Below are positions 57,132 through 64,000 of a stretch of 64,000 nt of DNA, in pieces. The notes beneath the pieces were generated by a model that was not told the origin of the DNA, made no database searches, and saw nothing but the letters and a program-made list of their open reading frames with translations. Numbering within the stretch: position 1 is the first letter of the stretch; the number at the start of each line of letters is the position of its first letter. The translations under genes and the position numbers were made by a program. The stretch is from Salvia splendens (lineage: Eukaryota > Streptophyta > Magnoliopsida > Lamiales > Lamiaceae), in contig NC_056049.1 of NCBI RefSeq assembly GCF_004379255.2, positions 11,082,063 through 11,146,062 of the forward strand, given 5' to 3'.

Positions 57132-57545
57132 CTATTGTGCTCCCGGCGATGTGACCCGTAAGCAAATCGGTACTCCATTTCGCACGAATTCTAGCATGCC
57201 CTCCTCATAATCGCTCGTCACCCGCCGCAACGTCTTCAACCATGCCATCCCGAGAATCGCGTCCGGTCCATGGATGGGCAAAATATGCAAATCAATTAAG
57301 AAAACATGGGACTGAATAACCACCCGCACCTGCCGACTAGCATGTGAGCACACCAGCGATTCACCGTTCCCCACATAGACCCGAAAGGGTTTAACAGCCG
57401 TCAGAGGTAATGACAACTTCTCGGCCACCTTGGGGTGCAAGAAATCATTGGAGCTTCCCGTTTCTACCAAAATCCGTATTGGACTCGCTCCTATCAGCCC
57501 CTTCAATTCAATGGCCTCAGGTTTCCGCTTCCCCTCCAATGCATA
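57132..57545 (-). pseudogene. gypsy aspartic protease
   Basis: EAIELKGLIG, then IRILVETGSSNDFLHP where the family has D-T/S-G-S-S; the catalytic Asp is Glu here, so the enzyme is probably inactive. GPDAILGMAWL is the second conserved motif. The first codons continue in frame from 61541 once the nested copia and one GCATA copy are removed. Confidence 0.88.
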
Positions 57546-58140
57546 TGTAATAATGGAGTGCTCATTTCAGTTGGAAGAAGAAGGCAGAGTTCGGTAAGCT
57601 CGGCTTACCGAGCTGGAACTAGCCTGGAACTAGCCGAGAAGAAGAAGGCAGAAGAAGGAAGCTCGGCTTTGAGCTGGAACTAGCCGAGAAGGAAGAGTTC
57701 GGTTGTGAGCCGAGAAGGAAGAGTTCGGTTGTAAGCCGAGAAGGAGTTCGGTTGTGAGCCGAGAAGGAGTTCGGTCTTGAGCCGAGGAAGGAGTTCGGTC
57801 TTGAACCGAGAAGGAAGAAGCAACCTAGCCGAACTAGCCGTTGGAGCAGCAGTTAGTTAGCTGAGATGTAGCGGTTATTCTTCTTGCTTTCTTGATTCTT
57901 CTTGTAGTTAGTTAGTAGCAGTTGCTACTTGATTGTAGAGCTTTAAATAGCTCACCGTGTATGTAGTTTAGAGTAGAGTTTAATCAATAAAGAGTTTTCC
58001 AGTTTCTCTCCAAGATTATCATCTTCAATACTCAAAGTGTGAGTGTGTGTGTTTCTGCATTGTGTGATCTCATACAACAGTGAGTGTGTGTGTGTGATCT
58101 TCTTGAGTGTGTGAAAGCCTTGTGTGCGTAAATCCCAACA
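57546..58140 (+). repeat. 5' LTR of the RT-less copia (595 bp)
   Basis: Contains tandem GAAGGAGTTCGGTTGTGAGC-type repeats (about 57650-57810), a TATA-like TTTAAATAG (57942-57950) and AATAAA (57986-57991). Confidence 0.95.
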
Positions 58141-58142
58141 AG

Positions 58143-58160
58143 TGGCGCCGTCTGTGGGAA
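58143..58160 (+). other. Primer-binding site of the RT-less copia
   Basis: TGGCGCCGTCTGTGGGAA two bases after the LTR. It starts with the TGG expected opposite a tRNA CCA end; I cannot name the tRNA. Confidence 0.75.
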
Positions 58161-58204
58161 AGGGATATTGAAGCTGATTTGCAGAGGATCAAACGGTTTC
58201 AGAG

Positions 58205-61081
58205 ATGGCAGCAAGGCTTGATGCAGAAAAGTTCACAGGCAAGAATGATTATAGCCTATGGAAGATGAAGATGAAGGCGGTTTTGATTCAACAAGGCTTG
58301 GCCGCAGTTCTTGCAAAACCAGAGGAGAAAGGAAAGGCTCCAGTGCTTGATGATAAAGCTCAGGCAAAGATGGAGGAGATGCAGCTCAAGGCACATTCTG
58401 CAGTGATTCTGTGCCTTGGAGATAAGGTCTTGAGGGAAGTTCAAGAAGCCAAGACTGCGGTGGAGATCTTGGACAAGTTAGATGAAGTTTACTTGGCCAA
58501 ATCCTTGGCTAACCGGCTGTATCTCAAGAAGAGGCTGTATGCCTATAGTTTTTCTGGAGATAGGTCCATCATTGAGCAGCTAGAGGAGTTCAACAAGATC
58601 ATTGATGACCTGGGATCTGTTGATGTCAAGATTTCAGATGAGGATAAGGCCATTCTCACATTGAATGCCTTGCCTAGCTCGTATGACCAGCTAAGTGATG
58701 CAATTATCTATGGAAGAGATAAACCTATCACCTATGCAGAAGTCTATTCAGCCTTGATGGCCAAAGAACTCCAGAAGACAGCCAACAGAGGCTCTGCAAG
58801 CTCCAATGTTCAAGCTGCAGAGGCCTTGAATGTGAAGAAGTTCAAGAAGCAGAACTTCAAGAAGAAGTTTGAGGGCCCTAAACCCTCAAGTTCTGATGCT
58901 CAGAAGGAAACCAGAGCTTGCTATTGGTGCAAGAAACCTGGACATTTGAAGAAAGATTGTCATGCATGGAAGAGAAAGATGGCCTCTGAGGGACACAACC
59001 AATCTGATTGTGTGGAGAGTGCTGATCCCCCGGCTCAACTCATGAATATTAGTGACAGTGGGGTCAGTCATAGGTGGATTATGGACTCAGGGTGCAGCTT
59101 CCATATGTGCCCAAATAGGAGCTGGTTTCATGACCTTCAAGAAGCAGCCGGCACTGTGGTGCTGGGTAATAATCACATTTGTCAGATCAGAGGAATAGGG
59201 AAGGTAAAGCTAAGCCTACAAGATGGCTCTATAAAGATCCTAACTGGGGTGAGGTATATTCCAGAAGTGAAGAGGAACCTCATCTCATTGGGAATGCTGG
59301 AGCAGAAAGGGTTCACCATATTGATGAGTCAAGGAAAATTGTTTGTTAAATCTGGAGATGCAGTGATGATGGAGGCTGACAGAGAGCATATTCTCTATTA
59401 TCTGAAGGCTAAGGCTGTTGATGGAGAAAGCAATGCAGTGTCAGATGATTCCATAATGCTATGGCACAAGAGATTGGGCCACCCAGCTGAAGGAAGCTTG
59501 AAAGAACTCATCAAGAAGGGTCTGATCTCTGGAGATTTCAACAAGATGAACCCCTGTGAGCAGTGTATACTTGGAAAGGCTAAGAAGGCACCCTATCCTA
59601 CAGGTATTCACTCTTCTACAGCCCCTTTAGACTACATACATAGTGATCTTTGGGGGCCTTCACCGGTGTGTTCAATTGGTGGAGGAAAGTATTATCTAGC
59701 TATCATTGATCACTATACAAGGAAGTTGTGGGTATATATTCTTAAAGAAAAATCTGAAACACTCACAAAGTTCAAGATATGGTGTAAGGAGGTTGAGCTA
59801 GAGAAGGGTAGAAGTGTTAAATGCTTAAGGACAGACAATGGCCTAGAGTTCTTGTCTGCTGAGTTTGATCTGTTTTGTAAAGAGAAGGGTATGAAGAGGC
59901 ACCGGACTGTTCCTGGTAATCCTCAGCAAAATGGTGTTGTGGAGAGGATGAATAGGACAATCCTAGAGAGGGTGAGGTGCCTGCTTCTTGGTTCTGGTTT
60001 GAGCAGCAGGTTCTGGGGTGAGGCTGTGTATACAGCAGCCTATCTCATCAATAAATGCCCATCTACTGCCCTGAAATCTGAAACTCCTGATTACATGTGG
60101 TATGGAGCTCATAGTGACTACTCAAAGTACAAGGTGTTTGGGTGTGTGGCCTATGCTCATACTAGGCAAAGCAAGCTTGAAGCTAGGGCTCTGAAATGTA
60201 TTATGTTGGGGTATCAGAGGGGTGTTAAGGGGTATAGGCTCTGGTGTATTGAGCCCGGTAAGCAGAAGGTCTTGGTGAGTAGGGATGTGGTGTTCTTGGA
60301 GGATCAGATGCCATACCTGAAAGATAAGCTGGACTCCAGTGAAGATGAGGGTGATTTCTTCAAGGTGGAGCCTGTGGGGGTTGGCCTAGGAGCAGGTGGA
60401 GTTATTGACTCAGGGAGTGAGTCTGATTCAGATAAAGAAGAGGCTCCAACTCAGGGCAACCAGGCTGGTGAGTCTATATCAGACTCTATCAGAGACTATC
60501 AGCTTGCAAGGGACAGAGTTAGAAGAGAAACAAGGCCACCAACAAAGTTCTCTGATGTTGTGTATTATGCTCTGTGTGCAGCTGAAAGTATTGATGGCGC
60601 AGATCCACTCACATATAAAGAAGCTATGCAGAGTAAAGATAGAGAAAGATGGATTGAAGCCATGAATGAGGAAATAGAGTCTTTACTCAAGAACAAAACA
60701 TGGATTTTGGTGGACAAATCCAAGCTGAGTACAGATGGTAAGGAAAGGAGCAAGCACATAGACATAAAGTTGCATTTCATTAGAGATGAGATTGAAAAGG
60801 GGAGAGTGAAGGTGATTAAGATTAACACCTTGCACAATCCGGCTGACATGCTAACAAAGTCTCTAGGTAGAGACAAGTTTGATCATTGCAAGAAATTGAT
60901 CAATGTTTGTGCAAGAACTGAGATGAGCCCTCAGGTGGAGAATTGTAATAATGGAGTGCTCATTTCAGTTGGAAGAAGAAGGCAGAGTTCGGTAAGCTCG
61001 GCTTACCGAGCTGGAACTAGCCTGGAACTAGCCGAGAAGAAGAAGGCAGAAGAAGGAAGCTCGGCTTTGAGCTGGAACTAG
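58205..61081 (+). CDS. Gag-protease-integrase polyprotein without reverse transcriptase (958 aa)
   Basis: The ATG at 58205 is the first after the primer site and opens MAARLDAEKFTGKNDYSLWK, a copia gag (UBN2 type, residues about 1-190). Then come a CCHC knuckle CYWCKKPGHLKKDC (239-252), a protease with WIMDSG (catalytic Asp 294), GAG-pre-integrase LWHKRLGHP and CEQCILGK, and an integrase core with Asp 481, Asp 544 and Glu 580 (D-62-D-35-E spacing intact). At NKTWILVDKS, where RT begins, the frame jumps to ERSKHIDIKLHFIRDEI, the end of RNase H; about 2 kb are missing in frame. There is no stop before the 3' LTR, so the last 45 or so residues are LTR-encoded. The protein could be made and processed, but replication would need another element's polymerase. 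Confidence 0.93.
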   Translation: MAARLDAEKFTGKNDYSLWKMKMKAVLIQQGLAAVLAKPEEKGKAPVLDDKAQAKMEEMQLKAHSAVILCLGDKVLREVQEAKTAVEILDKLDEVYLAKSLANRLYLKKRLYAYSFSGDRSIIEQLEEFNKIIDDLGSVDVKISDEDKAILTLNALPSSYDQLSDAIIYGRDKPITYAEVYSALMAKELQKTANRGSASSNVQAAEALNVKKFKKQNFKKKFEGPKPSSSDAQKETRACYWCKKPGHLKKDCHAWKRKMASEGHNQSDCVESADPPAQLMNISDSGVSHRWIMDSGCSFHMCPNRSWFHDLQEAAGTVVLGNNHICQIRGIGKVKLSLQDGSIKILTGVRYIPEVKRNLISLGMLEQKGFTILMSQGKLFVKSGDAVMMEADREHILYYLKAKAVDGESNAVSDDSIMLWHKRLGHPAEGSLKELIKKGLISGDFNKMNPCEQCILGKAKKAPYPTGIHSSTAPLDYIHSDLWGPSPVCSIGGGKYYLAIIDHYTRKLWVYILKEKSETLTKFKIWCKEVELEKGRSVKCLRTDNGLEFLSAEFDLFCKEKGMKRHRTVPGNPQQNGVVERMNRTILERVRCLLLGSGLSSRFWGEAVYTAAYLINKCPSTALKSETPDYMWYGAHSDYSKYKVFGCVAYAHTRQSKLEARALKCIMLGYQRGVKGYRLWCIEPGKQKVLVSRDVVFLEDQMPYLKDKLDSSEDEGDFFKVEPVGVGLGAGGVIDSGSESDSDKEEAPTQGNQAGESISDSIRDYQLARDRVRRETRPPTKFSDVVYYALCAAESIDGADPLTYKEAMQSKDRERWIEAMNEEIESLLKNKTWILVDKSKLSTDGKERSKHIDIKLHFIRDEIEKGRVKVIKINTLHNPADMLTKSLGRDKFDHCKKLINVCARTEMSPQVENCNNGVLISVGRRRQSSVSSAYRAGTSLELAEKKKAEEGSSALSWN
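60932..60943 (+). other. Polypurine tract of the RT-less copia
   Basis: CAGGTGGAGAAT directly before the 3' LTR. Confidence 0.75.
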
Positions 61082-61536
61082 CCGAGAAGGAAGAGTTCGG
61101 TTGTAAGCCGAGAAGGAGTTCAGTTGTGAGCCGAGAAGGAGTTCGGTCTTGAGCCGAGGAAGGAGTTCGGTCTTGAGCCGAGGAAGGAGTTCGGTCTTGA
61201 ACCGAGAAGGAAGAAGCAACCTAGCCGAACTAGCCGTTGGAGCAGCAGTTAGTTAGCTGAGATGTAGCGGTTATTCTTCTTGCTTTCTTGATTCTTCTTG
61301 TAGTTAGTTAGTAGCAGTTGCTACTTGATTGTAGAGCTTTAAATAGCTCACCGTGTATGTAGTTTAGAGTAGAGTTTAATCAATAAAGAGTTTTCCAGTT
61401 TCTCTCCAAGATTATCATCTTCAATACTCAAAGTGTGAGTGTGTGTGTTTCTGCATTGTGTGATCTCATACAACAGTGAGTGTGTGTGTGTGATCTTCTT
61501 GAGTGTGTGAAAGCCTTGTGTGCGTAAATCCCAACA
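60944..61536 (+). repeat. 3' LTR of the RT-less copia (593 bp)
   Basis: Matches 57546-58140 apart from the repeat block: it lacks one TTGTGAGCCGAG-type unit and has one extra TTGAGCCGAGG-type unit. It supplies the stop codon of the polyprotein at 61079-61081. Confidence 0.95.
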
Positions 61537-61540
61537 GCAT

Positions 61541-62928
61541 AAATGTGGGAGAGGTCTGCAGTGATCATCTCCGAGTCCTGCTGGTTGGGAGGGACCACCA
61601 CCTCCTCCAATTCTCCTCCTAGGCTCCCATATACGTGAGAAAGGTCCTCTTGCACGCATGATTCGGGACCCATTTCTCCTCACAATACTGGAAAACACCA
61701 CGCTTGGTACGGTCTGCATGCTCCGCTGCCGAAAGCCGAATAACCGCCAGCTTTGAGTACTCTGGACCCTTGGCATAAACCGGCCTAGTTGACGACGGAC
61801 CCGACTACTGTGGGGATCCTTGGGCAGGCAGCGGGGTCCTCTGCTCCCGGCTGGGCCAATTGCAACGTTGAGATGCAGACGGCGGTGGCGGCGTTTCCAA
61901 ACTACTGTCAAACTCGATGGCAAGGGCCATTGCCACTGCTACTGATCTGGGGCGCTGATGTTTTACCTGACTCCGCACAGGCTGTTGGAGACCCGCCACA
62001 TAAATGGATAAGAACGTCGACTTAGGGACGTTCGGGATCCTGTTCCTCATCTTCTCAAAAGTCGTATTATAGTCTGCCAAGGCCCCCGTCTGACAAAGCT
62101 TTGCAATTAACCCCAGATAGTCTTCAAAAGACTGCGGGTCAAAACGTCTACGCATGTCCTCCAAGAAATCCACCCACTGGACGATCGAATTACTTGCACG
62201 ATAATTAAATACCCACTCCGATGCCGGTGGGTCAAATAGCATCACCACATAGTGCAGGCGGTGAGTTTCGGGCATCAAGATGTGATTGAAGTAATACTGC
62301 ACCCAAGCGATCCAATTGACCGCGTCCGACCCATCAAAACGCGGGGGCTTCATCTTCATATCTCGTGGCGGTCCCTAATACTGGAATGTCGAGTTATCCC
62401 ACGAGGTTGGGGGTGACTTCCTGACATGCCCCAGGCAGATCCCTAACGAGCCCCAGGCAGATCCCATGATATTGGCTGACCCAAGGAGGGCAATGTGTAG
62501 CCCAAGTTAGGGCTCGGTTGTGGGGTAAAACGATTTCTTGCCTCCCCAGAAGAAGAGGGCATCGAGAATTGCGGCGGTATATTGGCCGCGGAGTACGGCT
62601 GTAGCGACCACGGGAACATGGGTTGTTGCGATGCCTAGAATTGAGAAAACCCCGAGGAACTCGGGATATTCGTCACCACCGCCTGAGTCAGGACTGGGGT
62701 CGGAAGCGATAGAGGGATCGAATCCATAAACCAGTGCGACGGAAAGCCGAAATTTCGGTCAGGCCCTAAATGCGGCGGTACCAACCGCCTATCAAAACCG
62801 TCCATCCAAACTTCAAAACACGTCATAGACGCCAAAATATGTTCCAGCATGGTCCTAACGGGATTCAGTTCCCGACCCTCAGATCCGTTCGACGTCAGAG
62901 TGCTGCGCGGCATAGACGACGAGACCAC
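61541..62928 (-). pseudogene. gypsy gag (Reina-like element)
   Basis: A first frame from 62928 (N-terminal gag with LEHILASMTCFEVWMDGF) ends at 62635. The Retrotrans_gag core (62359-61805) has MKMKPPRFDGSDAVNWIAWV, EWVFNYRASNSIVQWVDFL, RRRFDPQSFEDYLGLIAKL and TFLSIYVAGLQQPVRS. Further left, in another frame, are VIRLSAAEHADRTKRG and the zinc-knuckle-like YCEEKWVPNHACK with its end decayed. The frame meets the copia insertion at 61541. Confidence 0.88.
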
Positions 62929-62980
62929 ACTCAGCGCCTCCCCTCCTTCGACACCAGAAGAGATAATGGCAATGAGTTCA

Positions 62981-62992
62981 GTGAAAGCACCA
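62981..62992 (-). other. Candidate primer-binding site of the Reina-like element
   Basis: Minus strand TGGTGCTTTCAC two bases after the 5' LTR. It has the TGG start of a tRNA-primed site; tRNA identity not assigned. Confidence 0.6.
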
Positions 62993-62994
62993 GT

Positions 62995-63524
62995 TGTTAA
63001 AGGGGTTTTCCTTTAACGTGATGCCGGAAGATAAGTTTAGGAGTCCCGGGAGGCAAAATCCCGTCGACAACTGGGTGTTTTTTGAAGCGTAAACGAAAGA
63101 GAAGAAAAAATAAGCAAAAAGTGTATATTTCATAAATGATCAGTGATATCTCTCGCCTTTTTATAATCTAAGGACCCTAGGGTTGGTTCGACTTTACGTC
63201 CCGGGAAAGAACCAACAAAGAAAACCCGAAACGAAGTTTATATTTGCTCGACCCAATGTTTAATAAATAATCCAAAATAACAATAATAATAAAGAAAACA
63301 AAAGACTAAATAACTACTACTCTATCTCTCGATCACTTGGAGACTAAGTCTCCATACTTGGTTGGCGGCCTCGTACGCCTCCTCGGCCTTGACTTATCCC
63401 TTCTGCTCTTGGCGACGGCCTCCCTCGCTCCACCGTTTCGCAGACCGTCTCCTGCATCGCCTGCTGCTCCCGCTCCTCATCCGACAGCGGAATGTCTTCA
63501 AGACTCCTGTGTGGACTCGTAACA
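62995..63524 (-). repeat. 5' LTR of the Reina-like element
   Basis: 530 bp, about 30 differences from 53633-54161; minus-strand TATA-like TATAAAAAGG (63156-63165). Confidence 0.93.
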
Positions 63525-63659
63525 GAAATTTAGGTCCAACATGCCTAGCTCGCAGGTAGGAAATCAATATATAAAATGTTCTAGAAATGACATAATATAT
63601 TGTGAGAATATAAAATGCCAACAAGATTATTTGATGTCTAGCGAAAGACGAACAATAGG

Positions 63660-63755
63660 TGCTTACCACTTAATTTGTTGGAAGAGAGTGATAAATCACT
63701 CAAATTTGAAAGATTTCCAATGGTGGGTGGTATTAGACCTTCAAATAATTTTTAT
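63660..63755 (-). pseudogene. LRR block of gene A (module 6)
   Basis: LFEGLIPPTIGNLSNLSDL and SLSSNKLSGK on the minus strand, uninterrupted, with the same flanking motifs as the other modules. It shows that gene A continues right of the Reina-like element and beyond the window. Confidence 0.72.
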
Positions 63756-64000
63756 TAAACAAATTAAATTTCTTTACATCTAAAAGTGCACATACATAGC
63801 ATATTAGACATTTGCATTGGTACAGGTACGTATCCATAATGTTTATTATTAATTCCACAACAAGGGATTCATTAAGGGAAGTTGTAAATTAATAGTCTTT
63901 TCCCACTAAACAAGTCACTTTTTTTTGTTGTTTATCTCATAAAATTAGTTCATTTTTATTTTTGATAAACTTTTTCTCTCTAATGAGGCGAGACACACAT
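63756..64000. other. Spacer of gene A to the window edge
   Basis: AT-rich sequence resembling the spacer beside 33830-33900 and 52390-52450 (GCACATNNAT...CATTTTA/TTAGACAT...TGCATATGT-like order). The last 100 bp look like part of a MITE, but no end is visible. Confidence 0.4.

Larger units (their letters stand above)
57546..61536 (+). mobile_element. Copia derivative lacking reverse transcriptase, intact LTRs
   Basis: LTRs 57546-58140 and 60944-61536 start TGTAATAATGG and end AATCCCAACA, with a perfect GCATA duplication (57541-57545, 61537-61541). Total length is 3,991 bp. A single open frame of 958 codons covers gag, protease and integrase, but RT and most of RNase H are absent. The LTRs differ mainly in the number of 23-28 bp repeats, so the insertion is young. 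It lies at the gag/protease boundary of the Reina-like element. Confidence 0.95.
53633..63524 (-). mobile_element. Reina-like chromovirus (Ty3/gypsy), host of a copia insert
   Basis: LTRs of 529 and 530 bp (53633-54161, 62995-63524) with TGTTAAAGG...CTCGTAACA ends and a perfect GAAAT duplication (53628-53632, 63525-63529). Gag, protease, reverse transcriptase, RNase H, integrase and a chromodomain-like tail lie on the minus strand. The gene order protease-RT-RH-integrase marks gypsy; short LTRs and the chromodomain suggest Reina. LTRs differ by about 5-6%, and pol has several stops. It lies in a spacer of LRR gene A. Confidence 0.93.

Noticed and set aside
53633..63524. Integrated pararetrovirus (caulimovirus-like) as an explanation for the RT
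   Set aside because: LTRs, integrase, chromodomain and target-site duplication show a gypsy retrotransposon; no movement-protein motif is seen.

Overview
The window is nuclear DNA of a flowering plant, most likely a eudicot. It is a heterochromatin-like stretch in which LTR retrotransposons are stacked inside one another. It contains spliceosomal-type introns, plant-specific LRR genes, a PIF/Harbinger element, a Mutator-like element, Stowaway-like MITEs and copia/gypsy elements primed by plant tRNAs. I see no intact host gene, rRNA or tRNA gene.

Layout. 1-4204: a 5'-cut, decayed copia element on the + strand. 4365-20195: a minus-strand copia relict (gag/protease/start of integrase, leader, and a piece of its 5' LTR at 20049-20195). 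It is interrupted by a complete PIF/Harbinger element (7007-8787, TSD TTA) and by an 11 kb Tekay/Del-type gypsy element (8917-20048) whose LTRs are similar but whose pol is ruined. 20196-21755: AT-rich sequence without a recognisable gene. 21833-27980: an LRR gene (gene B, minus strand) split inside its signal peptide by a non-autonomous Tat/Athila-like element (22674-27950, TSD ATATG), whose 5' LTR carries a solo LTR of another family (26691-27561, TSD CCCAG). Both LTR families carry arrays of a CCCGGCCGGG palindrome. 28136-29270: an unidentified LTR-like sequence.

30023 to the right edge: a second LRR gene (gene A, receptor-like-protein type, minus strand) torn apart by three insertions. 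These are a Mutator-like element carrying a two-exon Plant-Mobile-Domain-like gene (30059-32497, 9-bp TSD), a copia element (33922-50659, TSD TATAA) with its gag deleted, and a Reina-like chromovirus (53633-63524, TSD GAAAT). The copia element holds a 9.57 kb non-coding element with 3,465-bp LTRs (38924-48493, TSD TATTA). The Reina element holds a 4 kb copia derivative (57546-61536, TSD GCATA). Between these insertions lie repeated LRR-coding blocks of gene A and four Stowaway-like MITEs.

LTR divergence counted by eye agrees with the nesting: Reina host about 5-6%, copia host about 1.6%, large non-coding insert about 0.25%. The most interesting points are: the nested copia derivative with an uninterrupted 958-codon Gag-protease-integrase frame that has lost reverse transcriptase in frame; the large, apparently very young non-coding element with a minisatellite bracketed by an inverted repeat; the gag-less copia; and the shared palindromic LTR design. 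Every age and family name is read from sequence by eye, without a database search.
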